Of a stretch of DNA of 64,000 nucleotides, positions 9,313-17,432 are shown one piece after another. The notes under the pieces were generated by a model that had not been told where the DNA came from, searched no databases, and saw only the letters and a program-made list of their open reading frames with translations. The translations under genes were made by a program, and so were the position numbers. The stretch is from NCBI RefSeq assembly GCF_029945895.1, contig NZ_JAQSDL010000076.1, forward strand, positions 1 to 64,000, given 5' to 3'. How positions within the stretch are numbered: the stretch's first letter is position 1; every line of letters begins with the position of its first letter. The stretch comes from Polaromonas sp. (GTDB taxonomy: Bacteria; Pseudomonadota; Gammaproteobacteria; Burkholderiales; Burkholderiaceae_C).

Positions 9313-10337
9313 CATGCATGACGCGGCGCAAACCAGTGCTGCGTGCGGTTGATGATGGCTACCAGCGACAGCATGACCGGCACCTCGACCAGCACGCCGA
9401 CCACCGTGGCCAGTGCCGCGCCCGATTGCAGGCCGAACAGCGAGATCGCCACCGCGACGGCCAGTTCGAAGAAGTTGGAGGTGCCGATCAGGCAGGCCGG
9501 GCCGGCCACGTTGTGCGGCAGGCTCAAGGCTTTGGCCGCGACGTAACTGATGACGAAAATGCCGTAGCTCTGGAGGATCAGCGGCACGGCGATCATGGCA
9601 ATCACCAGCGGCTTGGCCACAATCGTTTCGGCCTGAAAGCCGAACAGCAGCACCACGGTGGCAATCAGCCCGATCACCGACCAGGGTTTGAGTTGGGCCA
9701 CGAAGCCGGCCACGGCGTGCGTCGAGCGGCGCTGCAGCACGTGCCGCGTTGCCACGCCCGCCGCCAGCGGCAGCACCACATACAGCACGGTGGACAGCAC
9801 CAGCGTTTGCCAGGGCACGGTGATGTTGGTCACGCCCAGGAGAAAAGCCGCAATCGGCGCGAAGGCCACCACCATGATCAGGTCGTTGACCGAGACCTGA
9901 ACCAGCGTGTAGTTGGCGTCGCCCTTGACCAGCTGGCTCCAGACAAACACCATGGCGGTGCAGGGCGCAACGCCCAGCAGGATCATGCCGGCGATGTATT
10001 CGCTGGCCGACAGGGGGTCGACCCAGGGCGCAAAAATGTACTGAAAAAACAGCACGCCCAGCGCGGCCATGGTGAAGGGCTTGATCAGCCAGTTGACCAC
10101 CAGCGTGAGCATCAGACCGCGCGGCTTTTTGCCCACGTCTTTCACGGCGGTCCAGTCAATCTGGATCATCATCGGGTAAATCATCACCCAGATGAACACC
10201 GCCACCACCAGGTTCACGTGCGCAATTTCCAGCGCGGCGATGCCCTGAAAGGCCGCTGGTGCCAGCAGGCCCAGGCCCACGCCGGCCGCAATGCCCAGTG
10301 CCACCCAGACGGTCAGGTAACGTTCAAACAATCCCAT
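9312..10337 (-). CDS. acr3: Arsenite efflux permease Acr3
   Basis: A 341-residue inner-membrane arsenite (and possibly antimonite) exporter of the ACR3 branch of the BART superfamily, with about 10 membrane spans. The essential cysteine lies in [17 protein letters not shown] (Cys126, matching the catalytically required Cys of ACR3), and the conserved Glu is in [25 protein letters not shown] near the N-terminus is also characteristic. It follows arsC by 32 bases in the arsR operon and expels the arsenite produced by the two arsenate reductases. Confidence 0.96.
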   Translation of the reverse strand: MGLFERYLTVWVALGIAAGVGLGLLAPAAFQGIAALEIAHVNLVVAVFIWVMIYPMMIQIDWTAVKDVGKKPRGLMLTLVVNWLIKPFTMAALGVLFFQYIFAPWVDPLSASEYIAGMILLGVAPCTAMVFVWSQLVKGDANYTLVQVSVNDLIMVVAFAPIAAFLLGVTNITVPWQTLVLSTVLYVVLPLAAGVATRHVLQRRSTHAVAGFVAQLKPWSVIGLIATVVLLFGFQAETIVAKPLVIAMIAVPLILQSYGIFVISYVAAKALSLPHNVAGPACLIGTSNFFELAVAVAISLFGLQSGAALATVVGVLVEVPVMLSLVAIINRTQHWFAPRHA

Positions 10338-10369
10338 GGGACTTCCTTTTTTTCTTGTGAATGTGGGGC

Positions 10370-10870
10370 TCAGGCACGGGACAGATCGCGCGCGGCCTGC
10401 TGCACCATGGCCCGCTCCAGCTTGTCGGGCGGCAGGTTGACCAGCAGCTCCAGCCGGCGGCGAATCGCCAGCAAGGTCTGGTGGAAAGCGTCCTGCTTCT
10501 GTGCCTCGTCACCCGGCGCCTCGGACGGATCGGGGTAGCCCCAGTGCGCGGTGGCCGGCTGGCCGGGCCAGTAGGGGCAGACCTCGCCGGCGGCGTTGTC
10601 GCACACCGTGATCACAAGGTCCATGGGGGCAGATTCCGGCTTGCCGAATTCGTCCCAGCTTTTGCTGCGCAGGCCGTCGATGGCGATGCCGGCGTTTTGC
10701 AGAACCTTCAGCGCCAGCGGGTTCGGCTGCTGGTTGTCGCGCGGGCTGCTGCCAGCGGAGAAGGCCCTGAAGCGGCCTTTGCTCATGTGGTTCAACGTGG
10801 CTTCGGCCAGGATGCTGCGGGCCGAGTTGTGGGTACAGAGAAAAAGGACATTGATCACGCGGTCAGTCAT
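10370..10870 (-). CDS. arsC: Arsenate reductase, low-molecular-weight phosphatase family
   Basis: A 166-residue cytoplasmic enzyme reducing arsenate to arsenite. The phosphatase P-loop CX5R is at residues 12-18 (CTHNSAR), and the family signatures [25 protein letters not shown] and HWGYPDPS are intact. The ATG at 10870 was preferred to an in-frame TTG six codons earlier. It sits between the ATP-grasp-like gene and acr3. A second, unrelated arsenate reductase lies across the operator at 12715, so the island carries both ArsC folds. Confidence 0.95.
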   Translation of the reverse strand: MTDRVINVLFLCTHNSARSILAEATLNHMSKGRFRAFSAGSSPRDNQQPNPLALKVLQNAGIAIDGLRSKSWDEFGKPESAPMDLVITVCDNAAGEVCPYWPGQPATAHWGYPDPSEAPGDEAQKQDAFHQTLLAIRRRLELLVNLPPDKLERAMVQQAARDLSRA

Positions 10871-10905
10871 GAGAGGGGCTTTCAGCAACAGCGTTGAGAA
10901 GGTGA

Positions 10906-10968
10906 AATTGCTACACTTTTTGTAGCTTCTGGCGCAGAGCAGACAAGGGCTCAGGTCGTATTTGATTC
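10906..10968 (-). repeat. Family A dispersed repeat, copy 3
   Basis: ATTGCTACACTTTTTGTAGC, then TGGCGC and AAGGGCTCAGGTCG. The stop codon of the ATP-grasp-like gene (10951-10953) and its last codons lie inside the repeat, so the repeat supplies that protein's C-terminus. Confidence 0.75.
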
Positions 10969-12306
10969 AATTTTTTCTTTACTGGACAGCGCAGAGCCAT
11001 CGGGCGTGTGGCTGGCGTTCGCAACCAGCGCCATGGCAGGCGGCAGCACCACCACCGGCGAAAAACCGCCGCCAGCGGTGCGGAAGTTGGTGGTCTGGCC
11101 GGTGTAGGTGCGGGCCGCCAGCAACTGCACCTGGCCGCGGAAGGTGTAGGCGCGCAGGTCCAGCTTGAGCCGGGTGGCCACCCCATCCACATTGACCAGG
11201 CGTTCACTGGGCGGCACCAGGGCTTGCGCGATAAAGCCGCCGGCCAGGATGTTGCTCCACACGCCGCGTGTGAGTTTGTCGCCGCGGTAGGCGGCTTTGG
11301 CGCCGTAACCTGCCACGGGCTTGAAGAAGAGCTGGCGGCGACGGGCCCACAGGTCGTCGGCATGCCCGGCGGTGACCAGCTCAGTGTGCGGTACCACGGC
11401 CTGCAGCAGGCGCCGGTCTTCAGCCGACACCCCCCAGGAGGCCAGCAGTGCATCGTCGCCCAGGGTGATGAGGTTGCGCTTGTCGGCGTACAGCGCGTGC
11501 GCACGCGGGTGCGGCGTGACCACGGTTGCGCCGGCCACATAGGCGCTGCGCAGGGCTTCATGGGCCGGCTCGGACAGGCTGAAGTCGGTCAGGCGGTTGT
11601 AAACCAGATCGACTGCCATGCCTGGCAGGGCCGGGTGCCACAGCGCGCCGTCTTTCCACTGCAGCTCACGCGCGTCGCCTACCGCAGCCGTGATGCCGTG
11701 CGCCAGGAACAGTTGCCGCGCCAGTGCAAATTCAGGCGCCAGGTATTGCGCCTCCGGCGCGTCGTCGGTGATCAGGATGCTGCGCAGCGGCTGCGTGCCA
11801 CGCTGGGCCTGCCACTCGGCGCGGAACATGGCCACAAAGGTCTGGTTGATCTGCGTCAGGTCGCTCGACGCATCCATCAGCCCCTGCATGGGTTCGCAGC
11901 AGTCGCGGTGCGCACGTGCCAGCGCAGCGTTGAGCAGCGCGCCGCCGGCGTTGGTGTTGATCTCGATCAGGCGTGGGCCATCCACACCCAGGTGAAAGTC
12001 ATAGGCCATGAAGACGCCGGCGGGCCCGAAGTCATGGCGCGCAATCTCGGGCGCGCTGGCCAGTGCCGTTTGCTGGTAGGCGGGCAGGGCGATCACGCCT
12101 TCGATGGCCGCAATCGCCTGGCCCAGCGTCGCGCGGATGGCCGGGTCCAGAAACACCGCTGTCTCTGAAAACAGGTGTGGGTGTGTCGTGGCCAGAGCGG
12201 CCAGCATGCCTTGCAGGCTGGCGTCAGTTTCCAGCTGCTGGCGCAAGCGCTCGGGGTTCAGGGTGCGGCACAGGCACCCCAGGTTCAGGGCCTCGGCGAG
12301 ATTCAT
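10951..12306 (-). CDS. ATP-grasp-like ligase of unknown substrate in the ars operon
   Basis: A 451-residue soluble protein starting 13 bases after the arsR stop, so co-transcribed with arsenic genes. It is not a known ars product. Two blocks suggest a glutathione-synthetase or glutathionylspermidine-synthetase type ATP-grasp fold: PRLIEINTNAGGALLN at residues 111-126, and LFFKPVAGYGAKAAYRG at 326-342 followed by GGFIAQALVPPSERLV and a Mg-binding-like LKLDLRAYTFRGQ at 380-392. The order (EIN block before the ATP-binding Lys block) resembles circularly permuted ATP-grasp ligases. It may join an amino acid or peptide to a thiol compound. The C-terminal few residues are read from a family A repeat. 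Fold assignment is inference from motifs. Confidence 0.72.
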   Translation of the reverse strand: MNLAEALNLGCLCRTLNPERLRQQLETDASLQGMLAALATTHPHLFSETAVFLDPAIRATLGQAIAAIEGVIALPAYQQTALASAPEIARHDFGPAGVFMAYDFHLGVDGPRLIEINTNAGGALLNAALARAHRDCCEPMQGLMDASSDLTQINQTFVAMFRAEWQAQRGTQPLRSILITDDAPEAQYLAPEFALARQLFLAHGITAAVGDARELQWKDGALWHPALPGMAVDLVYNRLTDFSLSEPAHEALRSAYVAGATVVTPHPRAHALYADKRNLITLGDDALLASWGVSAEDRRLLQAVVPHTELVTAGHADDLWARRRQLFFKPVAGYGAKAAYRGDKLTRGVWSNILAGGFIAQALVPPSERLVNVDGVATRLKLDLRAYTFRGQVQLLAARTYTGQTTNFRTAGGGFSPVVVLPPAMALVANASHTPDGSALSSKEKIESNTT

Positions 12307-12319
12307 GGCGGCGTCCGGG

Positions 12320-12661
12320 TCAGCACGCCGCGCACGAGGCGGTGTCGGCGGCTGCGCAGGCTTCGCCCTGGCAGCAATGTTCAGTCATGTAGCCGAGCAG
12401 GGCGTTCATCTGTTCGAAGTTGGCGCGGTAGATCAGGTTGCGGCCACGCGGCTCGCTGCTGACCAGGCCCGAGTGCGCGAGTTCTTTCAGGTGGAAGGAC
12501 AGCGCGCTGGGCGCCACTTCCAGCTGCTCGGCAATGGCGCCCGGCGTCAGCCCGTCGGGCCCGGCCACCACCAGCGCGCGGAAGGTGCGCAGGCGCTGGG
12601 CCTGGGCCAGGGCGGCCAGCGCGCGGACCGCTGAAACTTCGTCGAGGGCTTTTGTTTTCAT
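12320..12661 (-). CDS. arsR: ArsR family arsenite-responsive repressor
   Basis: A 113-residue winged-helix repressor that leaves DNA when it binds As(III) or Sb(III). The recognition helix region is VAPSALSFHLKELAHSGLV (about residues 49-67). The helix-5 ELCVC-type metal site of R773 ArsR is absent; instead the C-terminus carries Cys96, Cys97 and Cys102 (EHCCQGEAC) plus Cys110 and Cys113. Cys95-Cys96-Cys102 is the arsenite site of Acidithiobacillus ferrooxidans ArsR, so the same C-terminal site is likely used here. It is first in the minus-strand operon and is separated from the divergent arsC-arsH pair by 53 bases holding its operator. Confidence 0.95.
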   Translation of the reverse strand: MKTKALDEVSAVRALAALAQAQRLRTFRALVVAGPDGLTPGAIAEQLEVAPSALSFHLKELAHSGLVSSEPRGRNLIYRANFEQMNALLGYMTEHCCQGEACAAADTASCAAC

Positions 12662-12681
12662 AATTCAAATATAATTGAATT
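12662..12681. promoter_or_regulatory. ArsR operator, bidirectional
   Basis: Perfect 7 bp inverted repeat AATTCAA - 6 bases - TTGAATT starting immediately beside the arsR start codon, followed by a further GTTGAAG half-site. Size, A/T richness and TTCAA/TTGAA arms fit ArsR-family operators. Its position lets one repressor control both transcripts. Confidence 0.8.
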
Positions 12682-12714
12682 GTTGAAGTAAAACAAGCGA
12701 GCAAGGAAAAATTC

Positions 12715-13146
12715 ATGGCCGACATCACGATTTACCACAACCCCCAGTGCGGCACCTCGCGCAACACGCTGGCGCTGATCCGTAACAGCGGGGCCGAGCC
12801 CGAAGTCATTGAATACCTGCAAACCCCGCCCAGCCGCGAGACCCTCCAGCAACTGGCGGCCCGCACCGGGCAGCCCTTGCGTGCACTGATCCGCAGCAAG
12901 GAAAAGATATTTGCCGAACTCCAGCTCGACAACCCCGCGCTGACGGATGAACAACTGCTGGACGTCATGCTGGCCCACCCGATTTTGATGAATCGCCCCA
13001 TCGTTGTGACGCCGCTGGGCACCCGCCTGTGCCGGCCGTCCGAAGCCGTGCTCGACATCCTGCCGGCGCCACAGCAGGGCGCTTTCACCAAGGAAGACGG
13101 AGAGCAGGTCATCAATGCCAAGGGAGAACGTGTTGCCGGCAACTGA
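12715..13146 (+). CDS. arsC: Arsenate reductase, glutaredoxin-dependent (ArsC/Spx fold)
   Basis: A 143-residue enzyme of the E. coli plasmid R773 type, using glutathione and glutaredoxin to reduce arsenate. The catalytic Cys12 is in [16 protein letters not shown], and the arsenate-binding arginines are represented by LIRSKE (near 60) and by [15 protein letters not shown] (Arg near 94 and 107). It is the first plus-strand gene from the divergent ArsR operator and overlaps arsH by 32 bases, implying coupled translation. Confidence 0.96.
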   Translation: MADITIYHNPQCGTSRNTLALIRNSGAEPEVIEYLQTPPSRETLQQLAARTGQPLRALIRSKEKIFAELQLDNPALTDEQLLDVMLAHPILMNRPIVVTPLGTRLCRPSEAVLDILPAPQQGAFTKEDGEQVINAKGERVAGN

Positions 13147-13849
13147 TCTTCCCAACATCGATCCGGCGCTGTTCGTGCCGCCTTCCACCGCGACGCTGCA
13201 GGCCTTCCGCCCATCGGCCCACCCGCCGCGCATTTTGCTGCTCTACGGTTCTGTGCGCGAGCGCTCCTACAGCCGGCTGCTGAGCGAGGAGGCCGCACGC
13301 CTGCTGCAGGCCATGGGCGCCGAAACCAGAACCTTCGATCCGAGTGGCCTGCCGCTGCCCGACGACGCGCCCGACAGCCACCCCAGGGTGCAGGAGCTGC
13401 GACAACTCGCGTTGTGGGCCGAAGGCATGGTCTGGACATCGCCCGAGCGCCACGGCGCCATGACCGGCATCATGAAATCACAGATCGACTGGATCCCGCT
13501 GGCCGATGGCGCGGTGCGCCCGACTCAGGGAAAAACGCTGGCCGTGATGCAGGTCAGCGGTGGTTCGCAGTCTTTCAACGCGGTGAGCCAGTTGCGCGTG
13601 CTGGGCCGCTGGATGCGCATGCTGACGATTCCGAACCAGTCTTCGGTCGCCAAGGCGTTTCTGGAGTTCGACGAAGCCGGGCGCATGAAGCCCTCGGCCT
13701 ATTACGACCGCGTGGTCGACGTGATGGAAGAACTCGTCAAGTTCACGCTGCTCACGCGCGATGTGTCGCCTTACCTGGTGGACCGCTACAGCGAACGCAA
13801 GGAAAGTGCCGAAGCGTTGTCGAAGCGGGTGAACCAGCGCAGTCTTTGA
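13115..13849 (+). CDS. arsH: Arsenical resistance protein ArsH, NADPH-dependent FMN oxidoreductase
   Basis: A 244-residue flavodoxin-fold enzyme; ArsH proteins oxidise trivalent organoarsenicals and reduce quinones or azo dyes using NADPH. The FMN/NADPH phosphate loop [15 protein letters not shown] (about residues 42-56) and the [35 protein letters not shown] and [15 protein letters not shown] blocks are all typical. The first ATG lies inside arsC, an overlap of 32 bases. A degraded copy of the arsH 3' end is found at 19.33-19.41 kb. Confidence 0.96.
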   Translation: MPRENVLPATDLPNIDPALFVPPSTATLQAFRPSAHPPRILLLYGSVRERSYSRLLSEEAARLLQAMGAETRTFDPSGLPLPDDAPDSHPRVQELRQLALWAEGMVWTSPERHGAMTGIMKSQIDWIPLADGAVRPTQGKTLAVMQVSGGSQSFNAVSQLRVLGRWMRMLTIPNQSSVAKAFLEFDEAGRMKPSAYYDRVVDVMEELVKFTLLTRDVSPYLVDRYSERKESAEALSKRVNQRSL

Positions 13850-13856
13850 GTTTTGT

Positions 13857-13916
13857 GAGTCAAATCGGCCTCTGGCCCATAGCGGACAAGCGCAGGCAGC
13901 TATTAAATTGATAGTG
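13857..13916 (+). repeat. Family A dispersed repeat, copy 4
   Basis: CAAATCGGCCTCTGGCCCAT, then AAGCGCAGGCAGCTATTAAA and TTGATAG. It starts 8 bases after the arsH stop codon, in the same orientation to that gene as copies 2 and 3 have to theirs. Confidence 0.85.
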
Positions 13917-13936
13917 CCGCGTACCCCGGCAGCGCA

Positions 13937-14839
13937 TCACCTTGCGCCTTCCCACGGTACCCCCGCAAACCGCTCCACCACAAAATCCAGAAAAGCACGC
14001 ACGGCGGGCGACAGATGCTTGCGCGAGGGGTAGAGCGCATAAATCGCCATGTCGGGCAGCTTCCAGTCGGGCAGCAGCCCTTGCAGGCTGCCGTCCCGCA
14101 AATGCGGGTTGGCCAGGTAGGTCGGCTGCAGCGCGATGCCGCCGCCGGCCAGCGCGGCCTGCAGCAGGGCGGTGGCTTCGTTGGCGCTGAAGTGGCTGCC
14201 GACGCTGACCTCTGCATGTTCGTTGCCGCGACTGAAGCTCCACACGCTTTTGCCGAAGTTGGCATGGCTCAGGCAGCGGTGTGTGGCCAGGTCGGCCGGT
14301 ACCTGTGGCATGCCATGCTCGGCGGTGTAGGCGGGTGACGCGACCAGCACCGAGGCGCAGGGGGCCAGCACACGGCCTATGAGCGCAGGGTCAGGCTGCG
14401 CACTGATGCGTATGGCCAGGTCGATGCGCGCCTCCACCAGGTTCAGCGCACCTTCGCTGGCATTCAGGTCGATCTTGAGCTGCGGGTGCAACTTCAGGAA
14501 GTCGGTGACGGCCGCAGCCATCTGCGCATAGGCAAACGACATGCTGCAGGTGATGCGCAACTGCCCGCGCAGGGCGCCGCCCTGGCTGCTGGTTTCTTCT
14601 TCCACGTTTTCCATCAGCGCCAGCATTTGCTGGCTGCGCCGCAGGCAGTTCTCGCCCGCGTCGGTCAGGGTGACGCTGCGGGTGGTGCGCTGCAGCAGGC
14701 GTGTGCCCAGCCATTGTTCGAGCTCGGCCACATACCGCGTGACCATGGCGCGGGACATGTCCAGTTTGTCGGCGGTGGCGCTGAAGCTGCCGCTCACGGC
14801 GACCTCGGCAAACACCTGCATTGCGGTCAGTCGGTCCAT
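13937..14839 (-). CDS. LysR family transcriptional regulator
   Basis: A 300-residue regulator with an N-terminal winged helix (AMQVFAEVAVSGSFSATADK, DMSRAMVTRYVAELEQWLG, LLQRTTRSVTLTDAG) and a periplasmic-binding-like effector domain (GQLRITCSMSFAYAQM to the end). It is close to the CrgA/DsdC-like group of stand-alone repressors/activators common in Burkholderiales. It is divergent from the MBL-fold gene with 116 bases between them and probably regulates that gene set. The inducer is unknown. Confidence 0.93.
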   Translation of the reverse strand: MDRLTAMQVFAEVAVSGSFSATADKLDMSRAMVTRYVAELEQWLGTRLLQRTTRSVTLTDAGENCLRRSQQMLALMENVEEETSSQGGALRGQLRITCSMSFAYAQMAAAVTDFLKLHPQLKIDLNASEGALNLVEARIDLAIRISAQPDPALIGRVLAPCASVLVASPAYTAEHGMPQVPADLATHRCLSHANFGKSVWSFSRGNEHAEVSVGSHFSANEATALLQAALAGGGIALQPTYLANPHLRDGSLQGLLPDWKLPDMAIYALYPSRKHLSPAVRAFLDFVVERFAGVPWEGAR

Positions 14840-14850
14840 ATCTGCTCGAT

Positions 14851-14903
14851 TATTGAAACAGTAATGGGCGAATTATGCGGTTTATCTGTCCGAATATTGA
14901 AAC
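14851..14903. promoter_or_regulatory. Direct repeat TATTGAAAC in the LysR/MBL intergenic region
   Basis: TATTGAAAC occurs at 14851-14859 and again at 14895-14903, 44 bases (about four helical turns) apart, in the only spacer between the LysR gene and its presumed target. Such paired sites suit a LysR tetramer, but the assignment is inferred from position. Confidence 0.45.
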
Positions 14904-14955
14904 TACAGTTCATTCAGCGCTGCAAAGCGTGTTCTACAACCCACAGGAGTTCACC

Positions 14956-15822
14956 ATGATCCGCACCACCGTTATCGCCGCTTCCCTGGCCATTGCCTTC
15001 ACCGGCGCCCAGGCCGCCCAGCCCCTGACCGTCAAGGTCTATAACGCCGACGGCAACAGCTTCAAGGTCAACTCGACCCTGGTCTATGGCGAGAAGGAGG
15101 CCATGGTGATTGACGCCGGCTTTACCCGTGCCGACGCCTTGCGCATTGCCGCCAACGTGCTGGACAGCGGCAAACAGCTGACCACCATTTATGTAAGCCA
15201 GGCTGACCCCGACTACTACTTTGGCGTCGAAACGCTGAAAGAAATCTTTCCCCAGGCGGAGGTGGTGAGCAGCGCCGCCGTGCTGGAAAAACTGACGGCC
15301 AAGATGGCGGGGAAAGTCACGTTCTGGGGCCCCAAGATGGGCGCGAACGCACCGCGCAAGCCGGTGACCCCGCGCGCCCTGGAGGGCAACACCCTGAAGC
15401 TGGACGGCCAGACCATCGAGATCCGCGGCACCCAGGGCCTGCTCGCGCACCGTCCGTACGCATGGATTCCGTCGATCAAGGCCATCGTCGGCAATATTGG
15501 TGTGTTCGGCAATATGCATGTGTGGACGGCAGACACCCAAACCGCTGCTGAGCGTGCCGCCTGGGTGGCGCAGCTCGACGAGATGGCCGCGCTGAAGCCC
15601 GAGCTGGTGATTCCCGGCCACATGGCATCCGGCACACCGCTGGACGCCAGCGCCCTGGCTTTCACCAAGGGCTACCTGCAGACTTTCGAGAAAAACCTGG
15701 CAGCCAGCAAAAACAGCGCGGAATTGATTGATGCCATGAAGCAGGCCTACCCGCAGGTGACGGACGGCGCCATGTCGCTGGACATGGGCGCCAAGGTCAA
15801 CAAGGGCGAAATGAAGTGGTAA
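14956..15822 (+). CDS. MBL-fold (metallo-beta-lactamase superfamily) exported protein
   Basis: A 288-residue protein with a clear signal peptide (TTVIAASLAIAFTGAQA, cleavage before AQPLTVK). The start at 14956 is fixed by a CAGGAG site. The beta-lactamase fold is recognisable from VYGEKEAMVIDAGFTRADAL and PELVIPGHMASG. The metal motif normally reading HxHxDH is SQADPDYYFGVE here, so only the Asp is conserved and Zn binding in the normal manner is doubtful; family relatives with ADPDYYFG-like sequences exist, so this may be a subfamily trait and not decay. It is first in a LysR-linked plus-strand set. Confidence 0.85.
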   Translation: MIRTTVIAASLAIAFTGAQAAQPLTVKVYNADGNSFKVNSTLVYGEKEAMVIDAGFTRADALRIAANVLDSGKQLTTIYVSQADPDYYFGVETLKEIFPQAEVVSSAAVLEKLTAKMAGKVTFWGPKMGANAPRKPVTPRALEGNTLKLDGQTIEIRGTQGLLAHRPYAWIPSIKAIVGNIGVFGNMHVWTADTQTAAERAAWVAQLDEMAALKPELVIPGHMASGTPLDASALAFTKGYLQTFEKNLAASKNSAELIDAMKQAYPQVTDGAMSLDMGAKVNKGEMKW

Positions 15823-15873
15823 TTCATAAAGCCTGATCAAGCCCCGCAAAGCCTGGGCGGCCCGTCAGCACCC

Positions 15874-15905
15874 CTCTGCATCCGGTCAACCTGCCGGATG
15901 CAGAG
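15874..15905 (+). terminator. Strong 12 bp hairpin between MBL and SnoaL-like genes
   Basis: CTCTGCATCCGG at 15874-15885 pairs perfectly with 15894-15905, with an 8-base loop. There is no T-run after it. It could be a partial terminator, an mRNA end stabiliser or a regulatory stem 24 bases before the next start codon. Confidence 0.6.
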
Positions 15906-15929
15906 TCATTGATTGAAAGAGAACAGAAC

Positions 15930-16319
15930 ATGCGTACTCACCTGAATATCATCGCCGACCACTACGCCGCATCAACGCGCCAGGACACGGCCGCCATGAT
16001 GGCCGATGTGGCCCCGGACGTGCGGTGGACCGAGATGGCCGGCTTTCCGTGTGCGGGCACATGGGTCGGGCCGGAACAGGTCATCGAACAGGTCTTCCAA
16101 GCCCTGGGTGCCGCATGGACCAGTTACCGGTTTGAACTGCAGGAACTGATAGATGCCGGTGACCGGGTCATCGCGCTGGGCGTGTACCACGGCACTTACG
16201 GCAAGACGGGCAAATCCATGCAGGCGCGCGTGGCGCATGTCTGGCGGTTGGAGAACGGAAAAATGGTGCAGTTCGAGCAGTTCACCGACACCCTGCTGGT
16301 CGCGCAGGCGATGACTTGA
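15930..16319 (+). CDS. SnoaL-like (NTF2 superfamily) protein
   Basis: A 129-residue single-domain alpha+beta cone protein of the ketosteroid-isomerase-like superfamily: NIIADHYAASTRQDTAAMMA (helix), VRWTEMAGFPCAGTWVGPEQ, and DRVIALGVYHGTYGKTGKSM with VAHVWRLENGKMVQFEQFTD. Such proteins are often of unknown function or act as small cyclases/isomerases. An AAAGAGAA sequence precedes the ATG at 15930. It lies between the MBL-fold gene and the DsbA-like gene, and all probably answer to the LysR protein. Confidence 0.85.
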   Translation: MRTHLNIIADHYAASTRQDTAAMMADVAPDVRWTEMAGFPCAGTWVGPEQVIEQVFQALGAAWTSYRFELQELIDAGDRVIALGVYHGTYGKTGKSMQARVAHVWRLENGKMVQFEQFTDTLLVAQAMT

Positions 16320-16333
16320 AAGGCAAAGGAATC

Positions 16334-16987
16334 ATGCAGGACAGCTCTCAAAAAACCATCGTCACCTATTTGTTCGACCCGCTGTGCGGCTGGTGCTACG
16401 GCGCATCACCCGTGATCCAGCGCCTGGGTCAGCAGGGCGATGTCCACCTGGCGCTGGCCCCCACCGGCCTGTTTGCCGGCGCGGGCGGACGCAGCCTGGA
16501 CGCGGCTTTTGCAGACTACGCCTGGTCCAACGACATGCGGATTGAAAAGCTCACTGGCCAGCGCTTCACCGAGGCCTACCGCAGCCAGGTGCTGGGCAGG
16601 CCCGGCAGCCGTTTTGACTCCGCCGCCACCACGCTGGCGCTGACGGCCGTCGACCTGACCGAGCCGCAGCATGAACTGGACACCCTGAAGGTCTTGCAGG
16701 AAGCCCGCTATGTACATGGACTGGATACCAGCGCTGTGCCGGTGGTGGAGAAACTGTTGCGCGACGCCGGGCTGCGTGCTGCCGCAGGCCGCTTGGCCGC
16801 TGGCGACGCCGAGCTGCTGGCCGCCAATGCTGCGCGCATCCGCAAGGCGCAAGGGCTGATGCAGACTCTTGGCGCGCAGGGGATTCCGGCGCTGGTGATC
16901 ACGAATGGCCAGGGCAGCCGCCTGCTGCGCGGCAATGTGCTCTATGGAAGTTTTGACAGCCTGCTCAGCCAGATCGGTTCAGCCTGA
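16334..16987 (+). CDS. DsbA family (FrnE-like) oxidoreductase
   Basis: A 217-residue thioredoxin-fold protein with an inserted helical domain, as in DsbA/FrnE proteins. The active site is FDPLCGWCYGASP (CGWC, about residues 18-21), and the cis-Pro loop is QGIPALVITNG near residue 185. There is no signal peptide, so it acts in the cytoplasm, perhaps as a thiol-disulfide isomerase or as a GSH-type isomerase relative. AAAGGA precedes the ATG at 16334. The gene starts 14 bases after the SnoaL-like gene. Confidence 0.88.
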   Translation: MQDSSQKTIVTYLFDPLCGWCYGASPVIQRLGQQGDVHLALAPTGLFAGAGGRSLDAAFADYAWSNDMRIEKLTGQRFTEAYRSQVLGRPGSRFDSAATTLALTAVDLTEPQHELDTLKVLQEARYVHGLDTSAVPVVEKLLRDAGLRAAAGRLAAGDAELLAANAARIRKAQGLMQTLGAQGIPALVITNGQGSRLLRGNVLYGSFDSLLSQIGSA

Positions 16988-17024
16988 GCGGTTCGGGTAC
17001 AAAGCTGCAGAAGGAGATACCCCC

Positions 17025-17264
17025 ATGAACACACTCCAGCAGGTGCTGGTTCACATGCGCGCGGGCGACTGGCGCGAGGCCCACAACCTGGTGCAAAGCG
17101 ATGACTCCCTGCTGGCCGCATGGCTGCACGGCATCCTGCACATCCAGGAAGGTGATCTGGAGGATGCCGAATACTGGTACGGCAAGGCCGACCGCCATTT
17201 CCGCAGCCGCGGGACACTTGACGAAGAGCTGGCGCGCCTTGAGGCGGAATTGGAAAATCATTGA
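17025..17264 (+). CDS. Small TPR-like protein, unknown function
   Basis: A 79-residue acidic helical protein preceded by an excellent AAGGAG ribosome site. Residues 10-50 look like one and a half tetratricopeptide-like helix pairs (MRAGDWREAHNLVQSDDS, LLAAWLHGILHIQEGDLEDA), ending in EYWYGKADRHFRSRGTL. It follows the DsbA-like gene by 37 bases and may be its co-expressed partner. No catalytic residues are evident and the function is unknown. Confidence 0.8.
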   Translation: MNTLQQVLVHMRAGDWREAHNLVQSDDSLLAAWLHGILHIQEGDLEDAEYWYGKADRHFRSRGTLDEELARLEAELENH

Positions 17265-17291
17265 GACTGGCTCAAGTCACGACATCACACT

Positions 17292-17312
17292 GTTCGGGCT
17301 GAGCCTGTCGAA
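17292..17312. repeat. Short dispersed repeat matching 90-113
   Basis: TTCGGGCTGAGCCTGTCGAAG, a common intergenic motif; its reverse complement is related to the CTTCGACAGGCTC motif at the window's left end. Confidence 0.55.
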
Positions 17313-17369
17313 GCCTGTCCTGCGCGCCAGCAGGTTGTCCGCCATGACCTATGCGGGAAGCCTCAAAAA

Positions 17370-17432
17370 TTATAGAAATTGGCCGCCAATCCTTGCTTGG
17401 CATACCCAAGCAGCTACTAATTTGGTAGCACT
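17370..17432 (+). repeat. Family A dispersed repeat, copy 5
   Basis: AAATTGGCCGCCAATCCTTG, a spacer with CCAAGCAGCTACTAATTTGG and TAGCA. The repeat ends directly at the stop codon of the convergent DUF2798 gene (17433). Confidence 0.75.

Noticed and set aside
14956..15822. Quorum-quenching lactonase
   Set aside because: The HxHxDH metal motif needed for lactone hydrolysis is not present.
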